64,000 nt of DNA from Bog-473 sp963706555 (GTDB lineage Bacteria; Actinomycetota; Acidimicrobiia; Acidimicrobiales; RAAP-2), in assembly GCA_963706555.1 (NCBI GenBank), contig OY970164.1, forward strand, positions 1,612,001 through 1,676,000. The letters run 5' to 3'. Every line of letters begins with the position of its first letter. The first letter of the stretch is position 1. Positions 1-8,631 of the stretch are shown piece after piece. The position numbers and the translations under genes were made by a program. The notes beneath the pieces were generated by a model, which had not been told where the DNA came from, made no database searches, and saw only the letters and a program-made list of their open reading frames with translations.

Positions 1-418
1 AGAGCAGGACGACCGCACCGGGGTCGTGCTTGAGGGCGTTCTCGTACATCATGCCGAGCGTCGGGAAGAGCCAGATTTTCTCCAGGCCCTGCCGGTCCAT
101 CACCTCGAGCCGGGCGTCCCGGTTTCGGTACTCGGGACGAATCGGCTCGGGCGTCCCCATCAACTCGACCGCAGACCGAGTGCCGGCGTTGCCCCGGAAG
201 TAGTCGAAGAGAGAGCCTGCGGGTGCGATCGGGTCGAAGGTGGGGTTGGTCACGGCACCGTTGATGACGCCGCCGAGCGCGTGGTACTTCCTCCCGCCGA
301 TGTCGACCCATTGGATGACCCGGGACCCGTCCTCGGGGCGGAGATGGCGCGTAAAGGCATCCAGCGCTTCGTAGTAATGGTTGTCGGCGTCGAAGACCGA
401 TGACTCGACGATCTGCAT
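1..418 (-). CDS. Amidohydrolase-family metal-dependent hydrolase (3' part outside window)
   Basis: Open minus-strand frame from ATG at 418 running off the left edge, so only the first ~139 residues are visible. The N-terminus reads FDADNHYYE, the D-x-D-x-H-xx-E pattern that opens many TIM-barrel amidohydrolases of the amidohydrolase-2 group (decarboxylase or hydrolase relatives). The text that follows (VMDRQGLEKIWLFPT) is also typical of that group. The metal-ligand residues of the C-terminal half lie outside the window. It is the last visible gene of a minus-strand series with the nitrilase-like and agmatinase-like genes, 88 bp downstream of the former. Substrate cannot be inferred. Confidence 0.75.
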   Translation of the reverse strand, partial: MQIVESSVFDADNHYYEALDAFTRHLRPEDGSRVIQWVDIGGRKYHALGGVINGAVTNPTFDPIAPAGSLFDYFRGNAGTRSAVELMGTPEPIRPEYRNRDARLEVMDRQGLEKIWLFPTLGMMYENALKHDPGAVVLL

Positions 419-506
419 GGTGTGCCTTCCCGTGTCGGGGCGGTGCGATCCAACACTGAAAACTTTAGGCGCCGGTCGGCCGAGCCGGGACGTCCCCGGC
501 GTCGCC

Positions 507-1346
507 TCATCCGTCACGGTAGAGCGACGGCCGGCGCCCCTCCTCGAGGAGCGCGCCGATCCCGTCCCTCTGGTAGGCCAGCTGGAGGTCGATGCGCTGG
601 ACGAGCAGCTCGGGCGAATGCGTGCAGCCGGGGACGGCCCGGGTCGCCTCCGCCACGACGGTCCCCGTCGGCGCCACGATCCTACTGGCACCCAGCAGCG
701 TGCTCGAGCCATGTGCACCGCATTGGTTCGCTTGGATCCACCACTGGCTGTTGGCCAACGCCAGTGCGGGGTAGAGGACGTCCCACGTCGTTGCCCCCTC
801 GACCTCGTGCGCCGAGGGGGCGACCACGAGCCGCGCGCCGCGCAAGCCCATCGTCCGGGCCACCTCGGGGAAGTCCCCGTCGAAGGAGATGACGATGCCG
901 ACCATACCGAGCGTCGGGTCCTTGAAGGTGGTGAGGTGGTCACCGGGACGGAAAATGGACGGTTCCCCGGTCGGCGGGTAGAGGTGAGCTTTGCGGTGCG
1001 ACGCCACCAGTTCGCCGTGCGGGTTGAACACGAGCGCGGTGTTGAACAGCGCGCCGTCGTCGCCCCATTCGGGGACGCTGCCTGCCACGAGCCACATATC
1101 CGCAGCGAGTGCGGCTTCTCCGAGGCGCCTGCACCGGGGGCCGTCGGCCGGCTCTGCGGCATGGCGCGCGTCGTCGGCCAGGGTGTCGGGGTCGTAGCCG
1201 CACGGCCAGAGCTCGGGGAGGACGAGGAGCTCGACGCCGCGCGACGCGGCCAGCTCGATCATGTCGAGCGCCACTTGTTGGTTCCGCTTGGGCCCGCCTG
1301 GGGCCGGCAGCCACTGCGCGATCCCGACCTGGAGGTCGCGCTTCAT
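507..1346 (-). CDS. Carbon-nitrogen hydrolase (nitrilase superfamily) with catalytic Cys replaced by Ser
   Basis: 279 residues, normal length for a single-domain nitrilase-superfamily amidase. Glu45 (LPELWPCGY) and Lys119 (HRKAHLYPP) match the catalytic Glu and Lys. The catalytic Cys normally lies in an I-C-Y-D-xx-FPE motif; here it reads ISFDGDFPE, giving Ser154, and the codon on the coding strand is TCC. The rest of the motif is intact, so this is a point substitution rather than misalignment. Family enzymes hydrolyse amides, nitriles or N-carbamoyl groups by a cysteine thioester. A Ser variant could be inactive, altered, or a binding protein. The gene lies 132 bp downstream of an agmatinase homologue, which would suit an N-carbamoylputrescine-amidase-like role, but that is inference. 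Confidence 0.85.
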   Translation of the reverse strand: MKRDLQVGIAQWLPAPGGPKRNQQVALDMIELAASRGVELLVLPELWPCGYDPDTLADDARHAAEPADGPRCRRLGEAALAADMWLVAGSVPEWGDDGALFNTALVFNPHGELVASHRKAHLYPPTGEPSIFRPGDHLTTFKDPTLGMVGIVISFDGDFPEVARTMGLRGARLVVAPSAHEVEGATTWDVLYPALALANSQWWIQANQCGAHGSSTLLGASRIVAPTGTVVAEATRAVPGCTHSPELLVQRIDLQLAYQRDGIGALLEEGRRPSLYRDG

Positions 1347-1478
1347 GTCGACACCTGGCCCGCCGTCACAAAAGGCTCCCTGTCATCGTGTGTTTCCACC
1401 GTAGGACGGGACCGTTCGAAGGCCGTTTCAGCTTCGTGAATGCACTGTGAAATCCGGCGTCACCGCAGGTGCAGCGGG

Positions 1479-2444
1479 TCACGCACCCAGACGGCGTGCC
1501 AGCAACGTGACGAGGTCATAGAGCACGTGCGCGGCGGCGATGGCCGTGATCTCGGCGTGATCGTAGGCCGGCGCGACCTCGACCACGTCGCCCCCGACGA
1601 CGGACGCGCCGTCCAGGCCGCGGAGGAGCGCGAGGAGCTCCCGGCTGGTCAGACCTCCCGCTTCGGGTGTTCCCGTGCCCGGGGCGTGCGCCGGATCGAG
1701 GACGTCGATGTCCACCGAAATGTAGAGGGGAGCGTCACCGACGCGTTCGAGAAGCCGGGCGATCGTGGCGTCGGTGCCATCCCGGGCCACATCGTTGGAC
1801 GAGATCTGCAAGAAACCCATCGAGGCGTCGTCGGTCAGGTCCGTGCTGGCGTAGAGGGGGCCGCGCAGTCCCACGTGTGCGCTGCGGTCCCGCAGGAGCA
1901 GGTTCTCCTCCCAGGCCCGGCGGAACGGCGTCCCGTGGGTGAACCGCTGATCGAAGTAGGTGTCCCACGTGTCGAGATGCGCGTCGAAGTGCACCAGGGC
2001 CAGCGGGCCGTGCTGTTTCGACGTCGCCCGCAGCAGCGGGAGGGCGATGGTGTGATCGCCGCCGACCGCCACCAGGCGGCCCCCTCCCTGAAGAAGCGCA
2101 GCGGCTCCGGCCTCGATCTGGGACACTGCTGTCCCGGGGTCGAACGGGGTGCAGCTGATGTCGCCCGCGTCGACCACCTGGGCCAGCTCGAACGGCAGGG
2201 TCTCCAGCTCGGGGTGGTAGGGACGGAGGAGGCGTGATCCCTGCCGCACGGCGCTCGGACCGAAGCGTGCACCCGGCCGGTACGTCGTCCCCCCGTCGAA
2301 GGGGATTCCGACCACGGCGATGTCCCACGTCGGCACCTGGTCGATCGTGGGGAGCCGGGCGAACGTGGAGAGGCCGGCGAAGCGGGGGGTGACCGTGGCG
2401 TCGGCTGGGCCCCGCCGAGGACCGGTCGCCGCCGGGTCAGTCAT
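1479..2444 (-). CDS. speB: Agmatinase/ureohydrolase-family protein
   Basis: 321-residue ureohydrolase (arginase/agmatinase fold). The binuclear manganese-site motifs are all present: GGDHTI, FDAHLDT and SVDIDVLDPAHAPGTGTPE. The family hydrolyses a guanidino group to urea plus an amine; agmatine, guanidinobutyrate or related compounds are possible substrates, and sequence alone does not decide. The start codon overlaps the end of the upstream serine hydrolase gene by 8 bp, indicating co-transcription and probable translational coupling. The downstream neighbour is a nitrilase-superfamily gene, a pairing often seen in polyamine or guanidino-compound breakdown. Confidence 0.88.
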   Translation of the reverse strand: MTDPAATGPRRGPADATVTPRFAGLSTFARLPTIDQVPTWDIAVVGIPFDGGTTYRPGARFGPSAVRQGSRLLRPYHPELETLPFELAQVVDAGDISCTPFDPGTAVSQIEAGAAALLQGGGRLVAVGGDHTIALPLLRATSKQHGPLALVHFDAHLDTWDTYFDQRFTHGTPFRRAWEENLLLRDRSAHVGLRGPLYASTDLTDDASMGFLQISSNDVARDGTDATIARLLERVGDAPLYISVDIDVLDPAHAPGTGTPEAGGLTSRELLALLRGLDGASVVGGDVVEVAPAYDHAEITAIAAAHVLYDLVTLLARRLGA

Positions 2445-3627
2445 CGATCGCCTGGTACACCAGAGCCCGCAGCTGCGCCCGGATGGGATATGCCACCGAG
2501 GGGAGGAGCTGGGTCATGAACACCACGAAGAGGTCCTCTGCCGGATCGACCCAGAAGGCGGTGCTGGCTGCGCCACCCCAGTAGAAGTCGCCGGCCGAGC
2601 CGGCCATGGCCGTGGGCACAGGCCCGAGACCCACGGCGAAGCCCAGGCCGAACCCCACGCCGTCGAACCCGGCTTCGCCGAACCCGCCCACGGCCATGTC
2701 GGACAATGTCGCCCCGCCGGGCAGGTGGTTGGCCGTCATGAGCTCCAGGGTCTTGCGGCTGATGATGCGTCGACCGCCGAGCTGACCCCCGTTGAGAAGC
2801 ATCCGACAGAAGGCGGTGTAGTCATGCGTCGTCGAAACCAGCCCTCCTGCCCCCGACAGGTACGAGCGCCGGCGCAGGTACGGGCTCTCCTGGCCCGTCT
2901 CGACCAGGGCCGGGGTCCGCGCCGGCTGGAATTGGTAGAGCGCAGTGAACCGCTCCGTCGACTCCGCCGGGACGAAGAACCCGGTGTCGGTCATCCCGAG
3001 GGGCTCGAAGATCTCCCGCTGCAGATAGTCGTCGAACGGGACATCGGCCATGATCTCCACCAGGCGCCCGACGATGTCAGAGGAGAGCCCGTAGTTCCAG
3101 TGTGCCCCCGGGTGGAATTTCAGCGGGTAGTGCGAGAGAAGGGACGTGACCTTCTCGAGCGTCAGCCCGTTCTTCCGTTCCTCGCGGGCCTGGGCGAACT
3201 CATCATCGATCGGGTGGCCCGGAAAGAGCCCACCGGGCAGGCCCGTCGTGTGCATGAGGACGTCGCGCACGTTCATCGGCCGGTTCGGCTTCACCTTGGT
3301 TACCGATCCGTCGGGTTGCACCTCACCGACCCTGAGGCCGCGCCACTCGGGGATGAAGCGGTGCACCGGATCGGTGAGCTGGAACATGCCGCGCTCGTAG
3401 AGCTGCATGAGCGCCACGGACGCGATCGGCTTGGTCATGGAGAAAATACGAAAGATCGCGTCGTCGCGCAGAGGACGTTCCTGCTCACGATCCATCAGTC
3501 CGAGGGACCGGTGGTAGGCCGTGTGCCCGCCGCGTACGACAGAGATCTGGCAGCCGGCGATCTTGCCCGGCGTCACGTAGTTCTGTTCGAAGTGGCGGGT
3601 GATCCGCTCCAGGCGGACTTCGCTCAT
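2437..3627 (-). CDS. Beta-lactamase-fold serine hydrolase (family VIII esterase-like)
   Basis: About 396 residues in the class C beta-lactamase/penicillin-binding-protein fold. The nucleophile motif is SMTK (IFSMTKPIASVALMQL), followed by a tyrosine motif NYGLSSD and a late WGGAAST motif that resembles the W-x-G of family VIII esterases rather than the KTG of beta-lactamases. Such proteins are usually esterases or amidases acting on small substrates. I chose ATG 3627 because the family consensus begins there (MSEVRLERITRHF). The frame is open to an ATG at 3693, and a GTG at 3651 has a better Shine-Dalgarno sequence. The 3' end overlaps the ureohydrolase gene by 8 bp. No export signal is seen. 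Confidence 0.85.
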   Translation of the reverse strand: MSEVRLERITRHFEQNYVTPGKIAGCQISVVRGGHTAYHRSLGLMDREQERPLRDDAIFRIFSMTKPIASVALMQLYERGMFQLTDPVHRFIPEWRGLRVGEVQPDGSVTKVKPNRPMNVRDVLMHTTGLPGGLFPGHPIDDEFAQAREERKNGLTLEKVTSLLSHYPLKFHPGAHWNYGLSSDIVGRLVEIMADVPFDDYLQREIFEPLGMTDTGFFVPAESTERFTALYQFQPARTPALVETGQESPYLRRRSYLSGAGGLVSTTHDYTAFCRMLLNGGQLGGRRIISRKTLELMTANHLPGGATLSDMAVGGFGEAGFDGVGFGLGFAVGLGPVPTAMAGSAGDFYWGGAASTAFWVDPAEDLFVVFMTQLLPSVAYPIRAQLRALVYQAIDD

Positions 3628-3735
3628 CCCTGCCGCTTCGGCCTCGACTTTCACCGCGCCTCGTTCCTCTGCCCAGTCGGGTCGTCGCCCCACCCGCGGG
3701 GCCTGCCCCTGAGGGTACCCGCCGCTAAAGGTGCC

Positions 3736-4530
3736 TCAGGTGGTCGCGCGGTGCTCCCGCAGGTAGCCCGCTGTGTTCTCCATGAACGCGGGGACGTCCT
3801 GTGCCTTCGAGATGCAGATGTCGCGGAAGTACTCCGGCACGTAGACCTGGGCCGCCCCGGTCGCCAGGCCGCCGAGAACCGCGTCGACGGCGACCGAGAC
3901 GGGCTCCGCCGTCACCGGCAGGTCGGGGACGTCGTTGTCGGGCAGGCTGAACAGAGGCGTGTCGATCACACCGGGATAGACGACCATGAGTTTGATCCCC
4001 GTTTCCCACAGGTCCATGGCCATTGCTTCGGAGAACGCCGTGAGCGCGGCCTTGGAGGCGTCGTAGGCCGCCTCGCCGGGTGCGCTCAGTTGGGCCGCGA
4101 TGGACGAGACGTTCACGATGGTCCCCGAACCCCGCGCCAACATCTGCGGCAGAAGGGCCATGGTGAGGCGCATCGGCGAGAGGTAATTGATGTGCATGAC
4201 CTGGGTGATGGTGTCGATGTTCAGCGCCGTGACATGGCGGCGCTTGGGGATGCCGGCGTTGTTCACCAGCAGGTCGATCCCGCCGAACGCGTCGAGCACG
4301 TCCACGCTCAATTGGTCGACGGCGTCGAAGTCGGCCAGGTCCACGGCCCACATGCGGCTTTCGGGCGAATGCTCCATGCAGCGATCGACCACCTGGGCCA
4401 GCAGTTCGCCGCGGCGGGCGCAGATACCGACAATGGCCCCCTGCGCGGCCAACCCCTCAGCCAGTCCGGCCCCGATGCCCGTGGATGCACCCGTGACCAG
4501 GGCGCGGCAACCCTTCAGTTCCAATCCCAT
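3736..4530 (-). CDS. Short-chain dehydrogenase/reductase (SDR)
   Basis: Classical SDR of ~264 residues. It has the nucleotide-binding TGASTGIG, the NNAG motif, the catalytic Ser in NVSSIA and the catalytic YDASK. An Arg pair directly after beta-2 (CARRGE) suggests NADP preference, which is inferred only. I chose ATG 4530 because the fold begins within 10 residues of it; an in-frame ATG at 4575 would add a low-complexity extension. It is the first gene of the minus-strand series, transcribed divergently from the kdp operon across ~165 bp. The substrate is unknown. Confidence 0.87.
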   Translation of the reverse strand: MGLELKGCRALVTGASTGIGAGLAEGLAAQGAIVGICARRGELLAQVVDRCMEHSPESRMWAVDLADFDAVDQLSVDVLDAFGGIDLLVNNAGIPKRRHVTALNIDTITQVMHINYLSPMRLTMALLPQMLARGSGTIVNVSSIAAQLSAPGEAAYDASKAALTAFSEAMAMDLWETGIKLMVVYPGVIDTPLFSLPDNDVPDLPVTAEPVSVAVDAVLGGLATGAAQVYVPEYFRDICISKAQDVPAFMENTAGYLREHRATT

Positions 4531-4697
4531 CTCTGCACCCCCTGCGTCCTGTGGGCCTGCTCGCCCACGCGGCACCGTACCGTATCGACGACGGTCACTC
4601 TACGCAGCCGCGGCCCCCAGGGCCTATTGATACTTTGTTGACGCCGTCGACACGTCCGTTCACATCGGATTGACGCGGGGGCCAGCACGATGGCCCC

Positions 4698-4781
4698 ATG
4701 GCAGATTTCCTCGCTGTAGTCAGTGTGGTCGCGTTCATCGCGGTCTTCTCGGGCCTCATCTGGGCGTTGGGGCGGGTATGA
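4698..4781 (+). CDS. Dwarf single-span membrane protein upstream of kdpF
   Basis: A 27-codon ORF (ATG 4698, TGA 4779-4781) encoding one hydrophobic helix flanked by MADF and ending LGRV. Its stop overlaps the ATG of kdpF in an ATGA arrangement, so it appears translationally coupled as the first gene of the kdp operon. It is too short for most gene finders. From memory, comparable tiny ORFs stand before kdpF in some other actinobacterial kdp operons, but I cannot verify this. It could be a second small stabilising subunit of the Kdp complex or a KdpF paralogue; unlike KdpF it lacks the P-E-x-F end. Confidence 0.6.
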   Translation: MADFLAVVSVVAFIAVFSGLIWALGRV

Positions 4782-4867
4782 GCGCCGTCCAAGCCGTCCT
4801 GCTCACGATCTCGGGCCTCCTCTTCATCTACCTCGGCATCGCCATGTTCAAGCCGGAGTGGTTCTAG
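4778..4867 (+). CDS. kdpF: KdpF, small subunit of the K+-transporting ATPase
   Basis: A 29-residue single-span membrane peptide whose C-terminus, YLGIAMFKPEWF, matches the KdpF signature of a helix followed by a Pro-Glu-x-Phe end. It overlaps the upstream dwarf ORF by 4 bp and is followed immediately by kdpA (stop 4865-4867, GTG start 4868). KdpF is a lipid-like stabiliser of the KdpABC complex in the cytoplasmic membrane. Confidence 0.85.
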   Translation: MSAVQAVLLTISGLLFIYLGIAMFKPEWF

Positions 4868-6559
4868 GTGGGCTTCTTCTGGACCATCGTCGTCCTTCTC
4901 GTCATCCTGGCGCTCGTCTGGCGCTACCTGGGCGCCTACATGGTGGCCGTCTTCGAAGGACGGGTGCACTACATGGGGTTCATCGAACGCCCCATCTACC
5001 GGCTCCTCGGCACCAGCCCGGAGAAGGAGCAGACCTGGAAGCGCTACGCCGGTTCCGTCGTTGTGTTCTCGGGTCTCTCCATCGGATTGACCTACGCCAT
5101 ACTGCGCCTCCAAGGGTCGTTGCCCCTGAACCCCCAACACTTCGGCGCCGTGCCTCCGGCGTTGTCGTGGAACACCGCCACCTCGTTCGTGACCAACACC
5201 AACTGGCAGAACTACGGCGGCGAAGAGACGATGTCGTATCTGTCGCAGATGATCGCGCTGACCGTGCAGCAGTTCGTGACTCCTGCGGTGGGCATCGGCG
5301 CCGCGCTCGTTCTCATCCGGGGCTTCTCCCGGAAGGGCTCACCGACGGTCGGCAACTTCTGGGTCGACATCGTGCGCGCGATGCTCTACGTCCTTCTCCC
5401 GATCGCCACCGTCGCCGGCCTGATCTTCGTCGGCCAAGGTGCCATCGACACCTTGGCCGGCCCGGTCCACATTCACAACGCCCTTAACGGCGTCACCCAG
5501 ACCATTGCCCTCGGTCCGGTCGGTTTCATGGAGGCCATCAAACAGCTCGGCACCAACGGAGGTGGGTTCTTCAACGTCAACTCGGCCCATCCCTTCGAGA
5601 ACCCGACAGGGCTCACCAACCTGCTCTCCATCGTCCTGCTTCTGGCCATTCCCGTCGCCCTCACCTACATGTTCGGCAAGATGGTCGGCGCGCTGCGCCA
5701 GGGTGTCGCCGTGTTGGCCGCCATGGCCATCATCTTCGGGGCCTGGACGGCCTTCGCCGTGGCGGCCGAGCATCAGCCCAACCCGGCCGTACAGGCGGCC
5801 GGCCTCGTCCATCAGCCGACGGGGAACACCGTCGGGAAGGAGACCCGCTTCGGCGTGCCGAGCGCGGCTCTCTTCGGGGTGTCGTCGACCCAGACCTCGA
5901 CCGGCTCGGCCGACAGCGCGTACGACTCCTTCACCCCGATCGGCGGCGGTGCCCTCCTCACCGGGATGATGATCGGTGAGGTCACCCCCGGCGGTGTCGG
6001 CAGCGGGATGTACACGATCCTGATCTACGCCATCATCGCCGTGTTCCTGGGCGGGCTCATGGTGGGCCGAACGCCGGAGTATCTGGGGAAGAAGATTCAG
6101 GCCGCGGAGGTGAAGCTGGCCGGCCTGGGCACCCTCGTCATGCCGATTGCCGTGCTGGCGATCACCGCAATAGCCGTGTCGCTACACGCAGGCAGGGTGG
6201 CACCCGAGAACGGCGGTCCGCACGGCTTCACCGAGATCCTCTATGCCTTCACGTCGCAGGGCAACAACAACGGATCAGCCTTCGGCGGGCTGACCGGCGA
6301 CACCACCTTCTACAACATCCTCGGCGGCATCGACATGCTGATCGGCCGCTTCGGGATCATGATCCCAGCCTTGGCCCTCGGCGGTGTGCTGGCGGCCAAA
6401 CACCCCGTGCCGGCCGGAGCGGGCACGTTCCGCACCGACTCGCCGATGTTCATCGGACTTCTCATCGGCGTCATCCTCATCATCGGGGGACTCACGTTCT
6501 TCCCGGCAGTGTCACTCGGTCCGATCGTCGAGCAGTTCAGTCACGGAAAGTTCTTCTAA
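4868..6559 (+). CDS. kdpA: KdpA, potassium-binding/translocating subunit
   Basis: 563 residues, multi-span, full KdpA length. The start is GTG 4868, directly abutting the kdpF stop. The selectivity-filter type segments are recognisable: TNGGGFFNVNSAHPFENPT near residues 225-245, and further repeats such as GNNNGSAF and GGVGSGMYTI. KdpA is the channel-like subunit that binds K+ in the high-affinity Kdp ATPase. Its stop TAA overlaps the ATG of kdpB by one base (taATG), so KdpA and KdpB translation is coupled. Confidence 0.97.
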   Translation: MGFFWTIVVLLVILALVWRYLGAYMVAVFEGRVHYMGFIERPIYRLLGTSPEKEQTWKRYAGSVVVFSGLSIGLTYAILRLQGSLPLNPQHFGAVPPALSWNTATSFVTNTNWQNYGGEETMSYLSQMIALTVQQFVTPAVGIGAALVLIRGFSRKGSPTVGNFWVDIVRAMLYVLLPIATVAGLIFVGQGAIDTLAGPVHIHNALNGVTQTIALGPVGFMEAIKQLGTNGGGFFNVNSAHPFENPTGLTNLLSIVLLLAIPVALTYMFGKMVGALRQGVAVLAAMAIIFGAWTAFAVAAEHQPNPAVQAAGLVHQPTGNTVGKETRFGVPSAALFGVSSTQTSTGSADSAYDSFTPIGGGALLTGMMIGEVTPGGVGSGMYTILIYAIIAVFLGGLMVGRTPEYLGKKIQAAEVKLAGLGTLVMPIAVLAITAIAVSLHAGRVAPENGGPHGFTEILYAFTSQGNNNGSAFGGLTGDTTFYNILGGIDMLIGRFGIMIPALALGGVLAAKHPVPAGAGTFRTDSPMFIGLLIGVILIIGGLTFFPAVSLGPIVEQFSHGKFF

Positions 6560-8622
6560 TGACCATCGTCAGCGTTACCCCGAATGCCCCCCGTGAGGTG
6601 CCGCACGGTGTGGCCGAGTCCCGCGGCCTCTTCGACCGGGAGATCCTGAAGGAGGCGCTCGCCGGCTCCATCACCAAGTTGGACCCCCGGGTGCAGGTGA
6701 AGAACCCGGTCATGTTCGTGGTGCTCATCGGATCGATCGTCACCCTCATTGAGGCGATCGCCCATCCGGGCAAGTTCAACTGGTCGATCACCATCTGGCT
6801 GATCCTCACGGTGCTTTTCGCCAACTTCGCCGAAGCGATGGCCGAAGGGCGCGGCAAGGCGCAGGCCTTCGCCCTGCGCAAGATGCGCTCGGAGACTGTG
6901 GCGCGACGCCTCCTGCCCGATGGTGGCGAGGAATTGGTTCCCGCGGCCTCGTTGCACAAGGGTGACCGGGTGGTCTGTGAAGCAGGCGACCACATCCCCT
7001 CGGACGGCGAAATCATCGAGGGCGTGGCCTCGGTCGACGAGTCCGCCATCACCGGCGAGTCGGCCCCCGTCATCCGCGAGTCGGGCGGCGACCGCTCGGC
7101 GGTCACCGGCGGGACGACGGTCCTCTCCGACCGCATCGTGGTGGAGATCACGGCCGAGGCGGGCAAGACCTTCCTGGACCGCATGATTTCCCTGGTCGAG
7201 GGTGCCAACCGCCAGAAGACGCCGAACGAGATCGCACTGACGATCCTGTTGGCGGCGCTCACCATCGTGTTCATCCCGGTGGTGGTCACCCTCCAGCCCT
7301 TCGGCCATTACGCAGGCGCCACAGTCTCCGTCGTCGTCCTGGTCTCGCTCCTGGTGTGCCTCATCCCGACCACCATCGGCGCGCTCCTTTCCGCCATCGG
7401 CATCGCCGGCATGGACCGTCTGGTGCAGAAGAACGTGCTTGCCATGAGCGGGCGGGCGGTGGAGGCGGCGGGCGACGTGCAGACGCTGCTTCTGGACAAG
7501 ACGGGGACCATCACGCTCGGCAATCGCATGGCGTCCGACTTCTTCCCAGCGGCCGGCCACACCGAGGAGGAGGTGGCTGACGCGGCTCAGCTGGCCTCGC
7601 TGGCCGACGAGACCCCCGAGGGCCGTTCCATCGTGGTGCTGGCGAAGGAGCGCTTCAACATCCGCGAGCGTGAGCTCTCGGGCGCGCACGCGTTCGTTCC
7701 CTTCACCGCCACCACGCGCATGTCGGGGCTCGACGTCGACGGTCGACAGATCCGCAAAGGGGCGGCGGACTCGGTGCGCCAATGGGTGGTGGACCAGGGC
7801 GGCTCGGTTCCCGACGGCTTTCAGGACATCGTCGACCGCATCGCCCGGGCCGGCTCGACGCCGTTGGTGGTGGCCGACGGCCCCACGATTCTCGGCGTCA
7901 TCGAACTGAAGGACGTCGTCAAGGAAGGGATCAAGGAGCGCTTCGCCGAACTGCGTGCCTCGGGAATCCGCACCGTCATGATCACCGGGGACAACCCGCT
8001 CACCGCGGCCGCCATCGCACAGGAGGCCGGGGTCGACGACTTCCTCGCCGAGGCGACGCCCGAAGCCAAAATGGAATTGATCAAAGCGGAACAAGAGGGC
8101 GGCAAGCTCGTCGCCATGACCGGCGACGGCACCAACGACGCTCCTGCGTTGGCCCAAGCCGACGTCGGCGTGGCGATGAACACGGGAACCACAGCGGCCA
8201 AGGAGGCGGGGAACATGGTCGACCTCGACTCCAATCCGACCAAGCTGATCGACGTGGTCGAAATCGGCAAGCAGCTCCTCATCACCCGCGGGTCGCTGAC
8301 GACGTTCTCCATCGCGAATGATGTGGCCAAGTACTTCGCCATCATCCCGGCGCTCTTCGTCATCACCTATCCGCAGATCAACTCTCTCAATATCCTGCAC
8401 CTGCACAACGCGCAGAGTGCGGTGCTCTCGGCGGTGATCTTCAACGCGCTCGTTATCGTGGCGCTCATTCCGCTGGCCCTGCGCGGGGTGAAGTGGCGCC
8501 CCTCGGGCGCCGCGTCGATCCTGCGCCGCAACGTCTTCATTTACGGCGTGGGCGGGATCATCGTCCCCTTCGTCTTCATCAAGTTGATCGACCTCGTTCT
8601 CGTGGCGCTGCACGCCTACTAA
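6559..8622 (+). CDS. kdpB: KdpB, ATP-hydrolysing P-type ATPase subunit
   Basis: 687 residues. It has the P-type ATPase hallmarks: TGES actuator motif, phosphorylation motif DKTGT with Asp313, and the hinge GDGTNDAPALAQADVGVAM. This subunit drives K+ uptake with ATP in complex with KdpA, KdpC and KdpF. The ATG overlaps the kdpA stop by one base. All catalytic residues appear intact. Confidence 0.98.
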   Translation: MTIVSVTPNAPREVPHGVAESRGLFDREILKEALAGSITKLDPRVQVKNPVMFVVLIGSIVTLIEAIAHPGKFNWSITIWLILTVLFANFAEAMAEGRGKAQAFALRKMRSETVARRLLPDGGEELVPAASLHKGDRVVCEAGDHIPSDGEIIEGVASVDESAITGESAPVIRESGGDRSAVTGGTTVLSDRIVVEITAEAGKTFLDRMISLVEGANRQKTPNEIALTILLAALTIVFIPVVVTLQPFGHYAGATVSVVVLVSLLVCLIPTTIGALLSAIGIAGMDRLVQKNVLAMSGRAVEAAGDVQTLLLDKTGTITLGNRMASDFFPAAGHTEEEVADAAQLASLADETPEGRSIVVLAKERFNIRERELSGAHAFVPFTATTRMSGLDVDGRQIRKGAADSVRQWVVDQGGSVPDGFQDIVDRIARAGSTPLVVADGPTILGVIELKDVVKEGIKERFAELRASGIRTVMITGDNPLTAAAIAQEAGVDDFLAEATPEAKMELIKAEQEGGKLVAMTGDGTNDAPALAQADVGVAMNTGTTAAKEAGNMVDLDSNPTKLIDVVEIGKQLLITRGSLTTFSIANDVAKYFAIIPALFVITYPQINSLNILHLHNAQSAVLSAVIFNALVIVALIPLALRGVKWRPSGAASILRRNVFIYGVGGIIVPFVFIKLIDLVLVALHAY

Positions 8623-8631
8623 GGAAGGACC

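Noticed and set aside
2320..4641. Plus-strand open frame of over 700 codons opposite the serine hydrolase and SDR genes
   Set aside because: It is a shadow of two recognised minus-strand enzymes; no motif is seen in its translation.
4638..4666. TTGACG as a -35 element of the kdp promoter
   Set aside because: No acceptable -10 hexamer follows at 16-18 bp, so no promoter is claimed.
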